Shown in pieces: positions 1 through 10,363 of a stretch of 64,000 nt of DNA. Numbering within the stretch: position 1 is the stretch's first letter; every line of letters begins with the position of its first letter. The stretch comes from CAVQBP01 sp963848195 (GTDB taxonomy: Bacteria; Bacteroidota; Ignavibacteria; Ignavibacteriales; Ignavibacteriaceae): NCBI GenBank assembly GCA_963848195.1, contig CAWKCY010000005.1, forward strand, positions 496,001 through 560,000, given 5' to 3'. The notes under the pieces are model-generated. The model was given only the letters and a program-made list of their open reading frames with translations, ran no database searches and was not told the origin of the DNA. Both the position numbers and the translations under genes were made by a program.

Positions 1-1
1 T

Positions 2-289
2 GCAAGAGTTGTAAGTATGCCAAGCTGGGAGTTTTTCAGAGAACAATCAAAAGAATATAAAGAAGAAGTCCTTCCATCTGATGTAAAAGCAAGATTGGCA
101 GTAGAGGCAGGTTCACCAATGGGATGGTGTGAATGGGTAGGCGATTCAGGAGATGTTATCGGAATAACAAAATTCGGTGCAAGCGCGCCTTATAAGGAGA
201 TTTATAAACACTATGGTTTTACTGTGGATAATATTGTTGAAAGATCTGAAAAACTATTGAATAAGGTCAAAAATAAAGTTGAAGCTTAA
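2..289 (+). CDS. tkt: Transketolase, C-terminal end (partial, cut by window start)
   Basis: This is the last 95 or so residues of a transketolase, the thiamine-diphosphate enzyme that moves two-carbon units between sugar phosphates. Reading from base 2 gives ARVVSMPSWEFF, which continues upstream of the window, so the ATG at 17 is internal. The family C-terminal features are present: the VLP..V.AR.AVEAGS stretch, a GW...VG segment and FGASAPYKE. It is followed after 57 bp by the transaldolase/isomerase fusion, so two enzymes of the non-oxidative pentose phosphate branch lie together. Catalytic domains are outside the window. Confidence 0.93.
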   Translation, partial: ARVVSMPSWEFFREQSKEYKEEVLPSDVKARLAVEAGSPMGWCEWVGDSGDVIGITKFGASAPYKEIYKHYGFTVDNIVERSEKLLNKVKNKVEA

Positions 290-346
290 AAATATATTAA
301 AATATAATTTTCTCGTTAGAGAATATATTAAAGGAGAAATTTCAAA

Positions 347-3193
347 ATGAGCGCATTATTAAAGCTAATCGATTATGGACAAAGTTATTGGTTAGATAAT
401 CTCACACGCAATATGATAAAAAGCGGGGAACTAAAAAGGAGAGTTACGAAGGAAGGTTTACGCGGAAATACATCAAATCCGGCAATTTTTAATAAAGCTA
501 TTTCAAGCGGTAATGACTATGATCAGCAGATAAAAAAATTAGTCAGCGAGAAAAAAACAATAGGCGAAATTTATGATGCCCTTACAGTAAAAGATGTCCA
601 GGATGCATGCGATATTTCAAGAAAGGTATATGATGATTCAAACGGAGTAGACGGATATATAAGTCTGGAGGTTTCTCCTTATTTAGCTCATGATACCGAA
701 GGCACAATGAATGATGCTAGGAGATTGTTCAAAGCAGTCAATAGACCAAATTGTTTTATTAAAATTCCGGGGACAAAAGAAGGGGTTCCTGCAATTGAAC
801 AAATGCTATATGAAGGAATAAATATAAATATTACATTATTATTTTCAATAGCAAGCTATGAAGCTGTCGCTTATGCATATATTAAAGCCCTTGAAAGAAG
901 ATTGGAGGAAGGGAAGCCTGTTGATAATGTTGCCTCAGTTGCAAGTTTTTTCCTAAGCCGTATCGATATCTTAACCGATCAGCTACTTGGTCATTTGATT
1001 ATTCCTGAAAAAAGTACGGGTGATGAGCCCCGACCGGAACTACTCCTTGGCAAAACTGCTATTGCAAGTGCAAAATTAGCATATCAAAGTTTTAAGAAAA
1101 TATTCTCCGGTGAAAAATGGCAGAAACTAGCTGATAAAGGGGCTAGAGTTCAAAGACCGCTTTGGGCAAGTACAAGCACTAAAGATCCGCTATATAACGA
1201 TATTAAATATGTTGAACCTTTAGTAGGGAAAGATACAGTTAATACATTGCCTGAAGCAACTATATCTGCATTTGCTGATCATGGTAAAATTGAAGCAGAT
1301 GCGGTGGAAAAAGGTGTAGACGATGCAAGGAAAGTATTTGATGATATTAAGAAAATCGGAATAGATATTGACTTTATAACAGAACAATTAGTTAATGAAG
1401 GAATACAAAAATTTATTGATCCTTTTGATAATTTAATGATTACCCTGGCTAAAAAAAGGAAAGAGATTCTTGGTGATAAAACAGGTTTTCAAAAAATCAG
1501 CTTTGGTAAATCGGAATCTCAGGTTAAAGAAGCATTAAAGTCGTTAGATGAAAAACAGTTTACAAGAAGATTGTTTGCAAAAGATCCTTATTTATGGAAA
1601 TCTGATGAAGAAGCGGTAAAGTCTATTAGAAACCGGTTGGGCTGGTTAAATATAGACGACTTTATTGATAGAGCTGATGAAATTGAAAATTTTGCCAAAG
1701 ATGTCAAACAAGCCAAATTCAAATATGTAGTACTTTTAGGAATGGGCGGCAGCAGCCTTTGTCCTGAAGTTGCAAGGGAAACCTTCGGTACCAAAGCAGG
1801 CTATCCTGAATTAATAATGCTCGACAATACTGATCCGGCGGCAGTAAAGAATGTTGAAGAAAAAGTTGATATAACAAAAACTCTGTTTATAGTAGCTAGT
1901 AAATCCGGAACCACTACCGAGACCTTAAGCTTTTACAGATATTTTTATAATGTTGTACATGACAAATCTGAAGGCAAAAGCGGCAGTCAATTTATTGCCA
2001 TAACGGATTCAGGAACCCCCCTTAAACAGGAAGCAAAAGATAAAAACTTTAGAAAAGTTTTCACTAATCCTGAAGATTATGGTGGAAGGTATTCTGCTCT
2101 TTCTTATTTTGGTTTAGTGCCAATGGCACTTATTGGAATTGATATCAAAAAAATCCTTGATAATGCACGTCAAATTGAGATAAGCAGCGGTGCTTTTATC
2201 CCCTCAAACGCTAATCCATCTATTAGCCTTGGAACTTTCCTTGGAATAAATCAAAAACAAGGGAAGGATAAAATAACATTTGTTTTCTCAGAATCGGTAA
2301 GTGCATTTGGATATTGGGTAGAGCAATTAATCGCTGAAAGTACCGGCAAAGAAGGGACAGGTTTAATACCTATTGAAGGAGAAGTTCCGGGTAAGCCTGA
2401 AGTATACAGTAATGATAGAGTTTTTGTCTATTTGTACACTTCAGACGATGATACGGAAAAGAATGAGAAAAGAATAAAAGGACTTGAAAAAGAAGGTTAT
2501 CCTGTAGTTAGAATTGAATTGCAGAATAAACTGGCTCTCGGTGCAGAGTTTTTCAGGTGGGAATTAGCTACTGCAACTGCAGGCAGAATTATCGGTGTTA
2601 ATCCCTTTGATGAACCAAATGTTGCAGAAAGTAAAAAAAATAGTAAGGATTTACTGAATGAATGGAAAGAAAAAGGATCATTTGGTGAAGGGGAACCTAT
2701 TCTTCAGGAAGATGATATTGCCGTATATTGTAATGAATCCGCTGATTGGATGTTTGAAGGCCATAAGAAATCCATAAAAGGATTTTTAAATGCTTTTGTT
2801 AATCTGGCCAAGTCACCTGATTATTTATCTATTCTTGCTTATTTCCTTCAGACCCCCGATAGAGAAAGAATATTGCAGTCTATACGAATGAGATTAAGAG
2901 ATAAATTAAAGATAGCAACAACTCTCGGATATGGTCCACGATATATGCATTCTACTGGCCAGCTACATAAAGGCGGGCCTAATGCCGGAGTTACTATTTT
3001 ATTTACCTATGACCCTGAAGATGACATCTCAATTCCAGGCAGCAGCTTTGGGTTTTCAACTTTACAAAGAGCACAAGCTTTAGGTGATTTTAGATCACTT
3101 AACAATAAAAACAGACGGGTAATAAGGATTCATCTCGGTAAAAACATTGAGCAGTCATTAAAAAAATTAGAATCAGGATTAAAGAGTGAATAA
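347..3193 (+). CDS. tal-pgi: Bifunctional transaldolase / glucose-6-phosphate isomerase
   Basis: This 948-residue protein joins two enzymes. Roughly residues 1-370 are a transaldolase, with the Schiff-base lysine context FIKIPGTKEGVPA followed by INITLLFS. Roughly residues 390-948 are a glucose-6-phosphate isomerase, with LLGMGGSSLCPEV and the sugar-phosphate loop SKSGTTTETLS. It links the pentose phosphate pathway to glycolysis in one cytoplasmic polypeptide. The start is supported by AAGGAG about 10 bases upstream. Its last codons overlap the HAD gene by 8 bp, which suggests translational coupling. The fusion is known in several bacterial lineages, so the function call is secure; the order of action in vivo is not visible. 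Confidence 0.95.
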   Translation: MSALLKLIDYGQSYWLDNLTRNMIKSGELKRRVTKEGLRGNTSNPAIFNKAISSGNDYDQQIKKLVSEKKTIGEIYDALTVKDVQDACDISRKVYDDSNGVDGYISLEVSPYLAHDTEGTMNDARRLFKAVNRPNCFIKIPGTKEGVPAIEQMLYEGININITLLFSIASYEAVAYAYIKALERRLEEGKPVDNVASVASFFLSRIDILTDQLLGHLIIPEKSTGDEPRPELLLGKTAIASAKLAYQSFKKIFSGEKWQKLADKGARVQRPLWASTSTKDPLYNDIKYVEPLVGKDTVNTLPEATISAFADHGKIEADAVEKGVDDARKVFDDIKKIGIDIDFITEQLVNEGIQKFIDPFDNLMITLAKKRKEILGDKTGFQKISFGKSESQVKEALKSLDEKQFTRRLFAKDPYLWKSDEEAVKSIRNRLGWLNIDDFIDRADEIENFAKDVKQAKFKYVVLLGMGGSSLCPEVARETFGTKAGYPELIMLDNTDPAAVKNVEEKVDITKTLFIVASKSGTTTETLSFYRYFYNVVHDKSEGKSGSQFIAITDSGTPLKQEAKDKNFRKVFTNPEDYGGRYSALSYFGLVPMALIGIDIKKILDNARQIEISSGAFIPSNANPSISLGTFLGINQKQGKDKITFVFSESVSAFGYWVEQLIAESTGKEGTGLIPIEGEVPGKPEVYSNDRVFVYLYTSDDDTEKNEKRIKGLEKEGYPVVRIELQNKLALGAEFFRWELATATAGRIIGVNPFDEPNVAESKKNSKDLLNEWKEKGSFGEGEPILQEDDIAVYCNESADWMFEGHKKSIKGFLNAFVNLAKSPDYLSILAYFLQTPDRERILQSIRMRLRDKLKIATTLGYGPRYMHSTGQLHKGGPNAGVTILFTYDPEDDISIPGSSFGFSTLQRAQALGDFRSLNNKNRRVIRIHLGKNIEQSLKKLESGLKSE

Positions 3194-3806
3194 AATAACC
3201 ACCTTATTATTCGATATTGGTGGGGTAATTTTAACTAATGGATGGGACGAAAATAATCGTAAAGAAGGAGTTGAATACTTTAAACTTAATCCGGATGATA
3301 TAGAAAGAAAACACAATGAAATTTTTGAAGATTTCGAAAAAGGTAATGTCTCTCTAAAGACATATGTGGATGAAGTCATTTTTTATGAGCCAAGAAATTT
3401 TAGTCATGAAGAATTCTTAAAATTTATAAAAAGCAGAACAAAACCTTATAAAAGTTCTCTTCAAATTCTTAAAGAACTTTCAGTAGATAAAAGATATCTA
3501 TTAGCAACTATAAATAATGAATCATATGAATTAAATCTTTTCCGAATAAATCAATTCAAACTTTATAAATATTTCACAGCTTTCTTTAGTTCGGGTTTCT
3601 TGCACACAAGGAAACCCGAACCTCTTATATATAAAACAGCATTAAACGTACTTCATAAAAATCCTCAGGAATGTCTGTTCATCGATGATAGAATTGAAAA
3701 TATTGAAGAAGCAGAAAGACAGAAAGTTAATACTATTCATTTGACGGACATAAAAAATTTGAAGAACTTATTGGTAGAAAAAGGAATAATCTTTAACAGC
3801 AAATAA
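3186..3806 (+). CDS. HAD-superfamily hydrolase (phosphatase-like)
   Basis: This 206-residue cytoplasmic protein belongs to the haloacid dehalogenase superfamily. Motif I is LLFDIGGVI, with the nucleophile Asp at about residue 10. A Lys-containing motif III lies near TRKPEPLIY and an acidic motif IV is FIDDRIENI. Motif I lacks the usual second Asp (DxGGV rather than DxDGT), as in many subfamily IA members. Its overlap with the transaldolase/isomerase gene and its position inside a sugar-phosphate block suggest a sugar-phosphate or side-product phosphatase, but the substrate cannot be read from sequence. Confidence 0.85.
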   Translation: MNKITTLLFDIGGVILTNGWDENNRKEGVEYFKLNPDDIERKHNEIFEDFEKGNVSLKTYVDEVIFYEPRNFSHEEFLKFIKSRTKPYKSSLQILKELSVDKRYLLATINNESYELNLFRINQFKLYKYFTAFFSSGFLHTRKPEPLIYKTALNVLHKNPQECLFIDDRIENIEEAERQKVNTIHLTDIKNLKNLLVEKGIIFNSK

Positions 3807-3819
3807 TATAAGTTCCGGG

Positions 3820-3845
3820 CTTACTTGATGTAAGTTATTTTTTAT
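3820..3845 (+). terminator. Possible weak intrinsic terminator after the HAD gene
   Basis: A 5-bp stem CTTAC/GTAAG with a 5-base loop is followed directly by TTATTTTTTAT. The stem is short, so termination would be weak or partial. It lies in the 93-bp gap between the HAD gene and gnd. Confidence 0.35.
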
Positions 3846-3899
3846 CTTAAATATTTTTCCCACTTTTATAAAAAGAATAAATTACTTTTAGGAGTTAAA

Positions 3900-4814
3900 A
3901 TGAAGTTAGGATTAATTGGACTTGGGAAAATGGGGGGAAATATGGTTAAAAGATTAATAACCCATAGTCATGAGATTGTAGGTTTTGATCTAAATAAGGA
4001 AAATGTAAATCAAGCTGTAGCTGATGGGGCTCAAGGTGCTGAATCTATTGAGGATCTAATTAAAAAAATCCCTTCGCCTAGGAATATTTGGGTCATGGTA
4101 CCTCACGGTAAACCGACTGAAACCACTATTTTAAAGTTAATAGAATCCCTTGATGAAAACGATCTGATCGTAGACGGTGGGAATTCTAATTATAAGGATT
4201 CTATTAAAAATAGCGAAAGATGCCGGCAAAAAAACATTAGGTTTATAGATTGCGGTGTAAGCGGAGGAATATGGGGATTGAAAATAGGATATAACTTAAT
4301 GATTGGAGGAATTGAGGAGGATTATAAAAGAATGGAACCGATCTTCAAATCGCTTGCACCTGAAAACGGTTACGCACTTGTCGGTAAGAATGGATCGGGA
4401 CACTTTGTTAAAATGATTCACAATGCCCTCGAATATGTTATGCTTGAGGGGATAGGAGAAGCTTTTGAATGTATGTTCAGATCTAATTTTAATATCAATC
4501 TTGAACAGGTTGCTAAACTTTGGAATAATGGTTCGGTAGTCAGAAGCTGGCTTATGGAGTTAACCGGAAAAGCTTTTAAAGAAGAAAAAAATAATCTTGA
4601 AAAAATAGCTCCTTATGTTGATGACTCAGGAACAGCAAGATGGACTACAGATTTTGCTGTTGAAAATGCGGTTCCTGTTCCGACTATCACAATGTCTCTT
4701 TATAAAAGATTTGCATCTAGATTAGATGAACCATTTTCCGATAAAGTAATTGCAGCATTACGAAATCAATTCGGTGGACATGCTATAAAGGAGGAAGCTG
4801 CTCATGGAAAATAA
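3900..4814 (+). CDS. gnd: 6-phosphogluconate dehydrogenase (decarboxylating), short form
   Basis: It oxidatively decarboxylates 6-phosphogluconate to ribulose 5-phosphate in the oxidative pentose phosphate pathway. The N-terminal Rossmann motif is GLIGLGKMGGNM. The substrate motif GVSGGIWGLK and the catalytic region GHFVKMIHNALEY, with the family Lys and His-Asn, are present. At 304 residues it belongs to the short YqeC/GndA-like class rather than the 470-residue class; that class often uses NAD, but cofactor choice here is inferred. The start has AGGAG seven bases upstream. It overlaps zwf by 11 bp, indicating co-translation. Confidence 0.93.
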   Translation: MKLGLIGLGKMGGNMVKRLITHSHEIVGFDLNKENVNQAVADGAQGAESIEDLIKKIPSPRNIWVMVPHGKPTETTILKLIESLDENDLIVDGGNSNYKDSIKNSERCRQKNIRFIDCGVSGGIWGLKIGYNLMIGGIEEDYKRMEPIFKSLAPENGYALVGKNGSGHFVKMIHNALEYVMLEGIGEAFECMFRSNFNINLEQVAKLWNNGSVVRSWLMELTGKAFKEEKNNLEKIAPYVDDSGTARWTTDFAVENAVPVPTITMSLYKRFASRLDEPFSDKVIAALRNQFGGHAIKEEAAHGK

Positions 4815-6330
4815 AAATTTAAGAGTTTCAGAAAAAGGAATGTTAAAGCCTGAACCCCCAAGTCCGTGTATAGTAGTAATCTTTGGTGCATCCGGAGATC
4901 TGGCTCACCGTGAGCTTGTACCTTCTCTATATAGTCTCTTCTGTTCCGGACTTATGCCGAAAAATTTTGCAATAATTGGATTTGCCAGAAGAGATTATAG
5001 TGATAAAAAATTCCGGGATGAAATGCATGAGATATTAAAAAAATCGAATGGATGCAGTGAGGAGAAATGGCAGAAATTTGAGAAATATCTTTTTTATATT
5101 CCCGGAGATTTTAAGGATGAAGCGGATACTTCCTATAAAAATCTTAAATCAAAAATCAGTGAACTTCAAAAAGAATTTAATATTGAAGATAATGTTCTCT
5201 TTCATCTTTCAACCCCCCCTTCTTTTTATAGTGTTATTATAAAAAGACTCTCTTCTTCCGGTTTATCTAATTCTGAAAACGGATGGCGAAGAGTAATAAT
5301 TGAAAAGCCATTCGGACATAATGAGAAATCCGCTAGAGAACTTGATGCAGAAATACAGGAAGTATTTAAGGAAGAACAAATATTTAGAGTAGACCACTTT
5401 CTTGGTAAGGAAACAGTACAAAACATGCTGGTTTTTCGTTTCGCTAATCCGGGTTTTGAACCAATCTGGAATAGAAATTATATAGATAATGTTCAAATTA
5501 CCGTTGCAGAAACTTTAGGAATTGAGACAAGAGGTAATTTTTATGAAAAAACGGGTGTAGTTAGGGATATGGTTCAAAATCATTTGCTGCAGCTTTTATG
5601 TATGACAGCAATAGAACCGCCTGTTAATTATGATTCTCATTCCTTAAGAACCGAAACAAATCAGGTTTTAGAATCAATCTGTAAAATTGACTTAAAAAAA
5701 GATGTAATTTTAGGCCAATATGATGAAGGACAGATTAATGGGAATAAAGTAAAAGCTTATCGGGAGGAAGAGAATGTTCAAAAAGATTCTACTATACCGA
5801 CTTTTGCTGCATTAAGAATTCGATTAGATAATTGGCGCTGGGCTGGTGTTCCATTTTATTTAAGGACGGGAAAAAGAATGGCTCAAAAGTTAACCGAGAT
5901 TGCAATAAGGTTTAAACCTACACCTCATTTAATGTTCCCTGAACAAAAAGAGATTGAAAAAAAGCATAACTCACTTAACTTTAGATTACAGCCTAATGAA
6001 GGAATTATCTATACATTTACCGCCAAGCAGCCGGGTGCGGAATTAAAGCTAAAACATGTAGACTTAAACTTTGAATATGCTACTGCATTTGGAATAGACG
6101 AGCCGCCAAGTGCTTATCAATGGTTATTGTTCGATGCTATGAAAGGAGACCAAACCCTTTTCCCGAGAGCAGATTGGATTTATAAAGCCTGGTCCATAAT
6201 TGATCCGGTAATAGAACAATGGGAGTCAAAACCCTGGATTAAATTTCCTAATTATAAATCGGGTGCCTGGGGACCAAATGCAGCTAAGGAAATGTTAAAT
6301 AAGGATGGATGGCAATGGGATGTAATATAA
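4804..6330 (+). CDS. zwf: Glucose-6-phosphate 1-dehydrogenase
   Basis: It catalyses the first step of the oxidative pentose phosphate pathway, oxidising glucose 6-phosphate to 6-phosphogluconolactone. The nucleotide-binding motif is IFGASGDLAHREL near residue 27. The substrate and active-site motif RVDHFLGKE is at about residue 198 and EKPFGHNE precedes it. The length of 508 residues is normal. The start codon lies within the end of gnd, preceded by AAGGAGG, so the two are coupled. No 6-phosphogluconolactonase gene is visible in the window. Confidence 0.95.
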   Translation: MENKNLRVSEKGMLKPEPPSPCIVVIFGASGDLAHRELVPSLYSLFCSGLMPKNFAIIGFARRDYSDKKFRDEMHEILKKSNGCSEEKWQKFEKYLFYIPGDFKDEADTSYKNLKSKISELQKEFNIEDNVLFHLSTPPSFYSVIIKRLSSSGLSNSENGWRRVIIEKPFGHNEKSARELDAEIQEVFKEEQIFRVDHFLGKETVQNMLVFRFANPGFEPIWNRNYIDNVQITVAETLGIETRGNFYEKTGVVRDMVQNHLLQLLCMTAIEPPVNYDSHSLRTETNQVLESICKIDLKKDVILGQYDEGQINGNKVKAYREEENVQKDSTIPTFAALRIRLDNWRWAGVPFYLRTGKRMAQKLTEIAIRFKPTPHLMFPEQKEIEKKHNSLNFRLQPNEGIIYTFTAKQPGAELKLKHVDLNFEYATAFGIDEPPSAYQWLLFDAMKGDQTLFPRADWIYKAWSIIDPVIEQWESKPWIKFPNYKSGAWGPNAAKEMLNKDGWQWDVI

Positions 6331-6386
6331 AACTATTTAGAGATATACAACCTTCATTTATAAAACATTAAAAGTCGTTTAGAATC

Positions 6387-7787
6387 ATGGATAAAAAAGA
6401 CAATAAAGCAGAAAAATTTGATGCAATCATAATTGGTTCGGGACAGGCAGGAAATCCACTTGCTAAAAGTCTGGCATCTAATGGATGGAAAGTTGCTGTT
6501 ATAGAAAGAAACTATGTAGGAGGAAGTTGTATAAATTATGGATGTACACCATCTAAAACAATGGCAGCTAGTGCAGAAACTGCTGATTTTGTTAGAAGAT
6601 CACCTGTATATGGTGTGCATGCTTCTCAAATCAAAGTGAATATGGAAGAAGTATATCTAAGAAAGAAGAAAATGGTAGAAAGCTTTCGAAAGGGGACCTT
6701 AAAAAAACTGCAAAGATCTGAAAATATAAATTTAATACGTGGTGAGGCTGCTTTTCTGGATTCCAATACTATTAAGATAAACGTAAGTAAAAACAAAATA
6801 AAGATAATTAGTTCGGATAAAATTTTTATTAATACCGGAGGAAGACCGGCTATTCCACAAATAGATAACCTGGATAAAATCCCCTACCTCGATTCAACAT
6901 CTATAATGGAGCTCAGAGAGCTCCCAAAACATCTTTTAATAATCGGCGGGGGTTATATCGGGGTTGAATTTGGACAGATGTTCAAAAGATTCGGAAGTGA
7001 AGTTTCTATTATTCAGCATGGCAGTCAGCTGTTAAGTAGGGAGGATCCGGATATTGCCGGTGAAGTAAAAAAAATACTTGAAGAAGAGGGTATAAATATT
7101 TACTTAAATTCCGGTGTTGTAAGTGTTAATAAACAAAATAAAGAAATTTCTTTAACGATAAAGACAAAGAATAAGAGAAGAGCTATATCCGGTTCACATC
7201 TTCTTATTGCTGCGGGGCATAAACCTAATACTGAAGAATTAAATTTGCCTGCGGCAGGTGTTAAAACAAATGAAAAAGGATATATAAAAGTTAATGATAA
7301 ATTAGAAACAAATATTGAAGGTATTTATGCTTTAGGTGATGTTAAAGGCGGTCCGGCTTTTACTCATATTTCTTATGACGATTACCGGATTGTACGGGAT
7401 AATATTCTTCATAAAAAGAATAGAACTATAAAAGGTAGAATGATTCCATATACGGTTTTTATTGACCCGCAATTAGGAAGAGTAGGTTTAAATGAAAAGG
7501 ATGCAAAGGAAAAAGGAATTGAATACTATTTAGCTAAGATGCCAATGTCTCATGTAGCACGCGCAATCGAAGTGTCAAAAACTAAAGGACTGATGAAAAT
7601 TATTATTGATAAAAAGACTGAAAGAATTTTAGGCTGTACAATATTAGGGATTGAGGGGGGTGAAATAATGAGTATGATTCAGATTGCAATGATGGGGAAT
7701 TTGAAATATACGGCTCTTCAAGATGGTATATTTACACATCCGACTCTGGCAGAATCATTAAATAATGTTTTTTCACATTTAGAATAG
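6387..7787 (+). CDS. FAD-dependent pyridine nucleotide-disulfide oxidoreductase (mercuric reductase / dihydrolipoamide dehydrogenase-like)
   Basis: This 466-residue flavoprotein has the FAD-binding motif IIGSGQAGNPLA near residue 15 and the redox disulfide GGSCINYGCTPSKT. A second dinucleotide motif IIGGGYIGVEFG is near residue 185, FAD motif ALGDV follows, and the C-terminal catalytic pair HPTLAE is intact. It lacks an N-terminal heavy-metal domain and the C-terminal vicinal cysteines of true mercuric reductases. It sits 56 bp after zwf and may use the NADPH that block generates, which is inference. Substrate is unknown; a dedicated lipoamide dehydrogenase is less likely without neighbouring 2-oxoacid dehydrogenase genes. 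Confidence 0.85.
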   Translation: MDKKDNKAEKFDAIIIGSGQAGNPLAKSLASNGWKVAVIERNYVGGSCINYGCTPSKTMAASAETADFVRRSPVYGVHASQIKVNMEEVYLRKKKMVESFRKGTLKKLQRSENINLIRGEAAFLDSNTIKINVSKNKIKIISSDKIFINTGGRPAIPQIDNLDKIPYLDSTSIMELRELPKHLLIIGGGYIGVEFGQMFKRFGSEVSIIQHGSQLLSREDPDIAGEVKKILEEEGINIYLNSGVVSVNKQNKEISLTIKTKNKRRAISGSHLLIAAGHKPNTEELNLPAAGVKTNEKGYIKVNDKLETNIEGIYALGDVKGGPAFTHISYDDYRIVRDNILHKKNRTIKGRMIPYTVFIDPQLGRVGLNEKDAKEKGIEYYLAKMPMSHVARAIEVSKTKGLMKIIIDKKTERILGCTILGIEGGEIMSMIQIAMMGNLKYTALQDGIFTHPTLAESLNNVFSHLE

Positions 7788-7822
7788 AAGAGCTTCTTTT
7801 ATTTTTAGCTTAACGTATTGAA

Positions 7823-7835
7823 AAGATGACATCTT
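7823..7835. repeat. Short palindrome AAGATGACATCTT (interspersed motif)
   Basis: A perfect 13-bp inverted repeat with one central base lies in the gap between the convergent flavoprotein and T9SS-protein genes. A slightly longer version, AAAGATGACATCTTT, lies at 52350-52364, and a related palindrome at 52433-52447. Function unknown; it could be a weak hairpin or a recurring intergenic motif. Confidence 0.45.
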
Positions 7836-7878
7836 CAAAAAGAAATCATAATCTGAGCAAATCTGCGAAATCTGCGTC

Positions 7879-10157
7879 TTATTTAAGCAATAGCATCTTT
7901 TTAGTTTGAACAAAATTTCCGGCTTTAATTGTATAGAAATAAGTTCCACTTGAAAGCCCTGCTGCGGCTGCATCAAAATTAACTGTATATGCTCCAGGTT
8001 GTTTCTCTTCATTTATTAATGTTGATACTTCTCTTCCGAGAATATCAAATACTTTAAGTACTACTTGCGTATTCTCTTTAACAGAGTATTTTATTACAGT
8101 AGTAGGATTAAAAGGATTAGGATAGTTCTGTAATAAACTATATTCCTCCGGTACGGAATTAAAATTAACCGAAATTTCCTTTGAATATTTATAGGTACCA
8201 TTATAGTCAATTTGTTTTAATCTGTAAATAATATTTCCACTATGGGAAATATTATTCAAATCATCCTTATAAATGTATTTAACCGGTGATGTAGTTGTTC
8301 CATTACCAATTCTAAACCCAATAGTTATCCAGTCACTTGAAAACTTTCGTTCAATTTCAAAACCTTTATTATTAACTTCTGTAGCAGTCTGCCAGTTTAA
8401 TTCGATAGAATTTCCTTTTTGATTTACTTCAAAGCCGGATAATTCAACCGGTAAAACAGCAGAATCGGAATCCTTGATATACTTCAGTATAACACCATCA
8501 TTTCCGACGGACCAGCCGTTTTGAGAAGATTGAGTATTTACAGAATATAAATCGGAAAAAGTACCGCTGCCCTGCAATACCCAATTAGACCCGCCATCAG
8601 TTGTATTAAACATTATACCTTCATCACCAACAGCCCAGCCAGAACTACAATTGCTGAAATAAATGGAATAGATAAACCTGTTAAAACCGTTATGCTGCAG
8701 ATTCCAGTTTATGCCACCATTATTAGTTTTTAGGATAACCCCTCCAGTGATATCAAGTCCGCTGCCGCAAGCCCAACCGGTATTTTCATCTAAAAAGTAT
8801 AATGAGGTTAAAGTTCCATAATTGGTACCGTTTAATTGCTGGTAAGCCCAAGTAGCTCCAGCATCAGTTGTTTTTAATATAACTCCTTCATTACCAGCAA
8901 TCCACCTGTATCTTTATTAACAAAAAACATTGTTTGAATAATATGATCAGTAGGTTGTTGACTAGACCATGATTTTCCACCATCAATAGTTTTAAGGAAA
9001 TAATTTTTACCAATCATATAGCCATTTAAAGAGTCTGTAAAGAAGACTTTTTCAAAATGAAAATTAAAATCATTATCTATTTGTGTCCAGTCAGCACCAC
9101 CGTTAGTTGTTCTGAATATTGAGCCATTTAATCCTACAGTCCAGCCCATATTGTGATTCAAAAAGAAAATATCGAGCAATCCATAACCTGTTAATTGAGG
9201 TAACCAGCTATCTCCTTTATCTGTAGATTTAACCAGGCCATTAAAACCGACAGCCCATGTTGTGGAATCGAAATTATATATATTTCTTAAAACAGAATTA
9301 TAACCGCTTTCTTTTATTTCCCAATAAAGCTTGCCGTAAATAGAGAACAGACTGCTTGTATCTGAAACAGCGGGATTATCATAATTACTGATTCTTATTA
9401 AACAAGAATCGGATGGAGTATTAGGGACTACCATAATGTACTGATTTAAATCGAATTGAGCGGTTTTATAAATCTTCTGCCATGTAGTACCATTATCAAT
9501 TGATAATTCTATAAGAACATTAATTATATTTTCAGAATTCCATTGTATTACGCCTTTCGTTCCGACTTTCCAGTTATCACCGACAGCGGGAAGTACGAGC
9601 GATAAAGTAGTGTCAGCGGAAGAAGTAGTATTCATATAAGCGTTAGATTTTGAAGAATTATTATTAGAAGACTGGACAATAATTTTTTCAATCTTTGATG
9701 ATAACAGATTTCCGTTAGTGTTTACTTCATCATTAAATATTATCTCAGCGTCATCATTTTTTATCTGATTGTTTCCATAATTTATCTCCTTACTTTTAGA
9801 AGAAGCGGAAATAGAAATACTCCCATTATTATCGACTTTAAGAAATAATATTTTTTCATCACTTTGACCCCCGATATTTTTTGCCCAGATTACCTTTCCA
9901 TGTGAATCATATTTAGCTAAAAATATATCACTACCACCATAATTTTTTAATATAAAATTTCCAAAAGTTAAAGTAGAATTTCTAAAATTACCAGCAACAT
10001 ATGAATTCCCAAGGTTATCTGAAACTAATTTATTACCGTAAAGATCCTCCTGCCCGAAAATACTCATTTGCAGCGAGAGTAGTAAAAAAAATAAAAAGAA
10101 TAGGATATTAATGTTCAAATATTTTCGAAAATCAGGTGCGGTTGTAATTTTTGTCAT
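7879..10157 (-). pseudogene. T9SS-exported YCF48/SBBP-repeat protein with type A sorting domain, one frameshift
   Basis: An N-terminal signal sequence (hydrophobic LFFLFFLLLSL, then FGQ) is followed by an SBBP-type repeat (GGSDIFLAKYD), a beta-sandwich segment, several YCF48-like propeller blades (motifs such as GWTVGLNGSIFRTTNGG) and a C-terminal T9SS type A domain (NYPNPFNPTT, LGREV, TKKMLLLK). Near 8904 one base is missing: the blade DTG breaks into a stop 11 codons on, while the shifted frame reads WIAGNEGVILKTTDAG and runs without a stop to the sorting domain. The intact product would have about 760 residues and be secreted to the cell surface. The lesion may be an assembly error; adhesion or other roles are unknown. 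Confidence 0.85.
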
Positions 10158-10363
10158 ACTTATCTCTTTTTATGGATTAAATTATTTTATTTTTTACAGA
10201 TTACTTTAACCAAATATTAATCCAAACTTTTTGAAACTTAGAATATGCACAAAATACTTCGAAAATTGAGGAAATTATTAACATTTATATAGTTATTGGA
10301 TATTACTTATGTGTCATGAAATGAGACATTATCTTAAATTCAAATTTTACTATTTCATATTAT

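Noticed and set aside
6387..7787. Assignment of the flavoprotein as a true mercuric reductase
   Set aside because: The C-terminal vicinal cysteines and the N-terminal metal-binding domain are absent, and no mer regulator or transporter is nearby.
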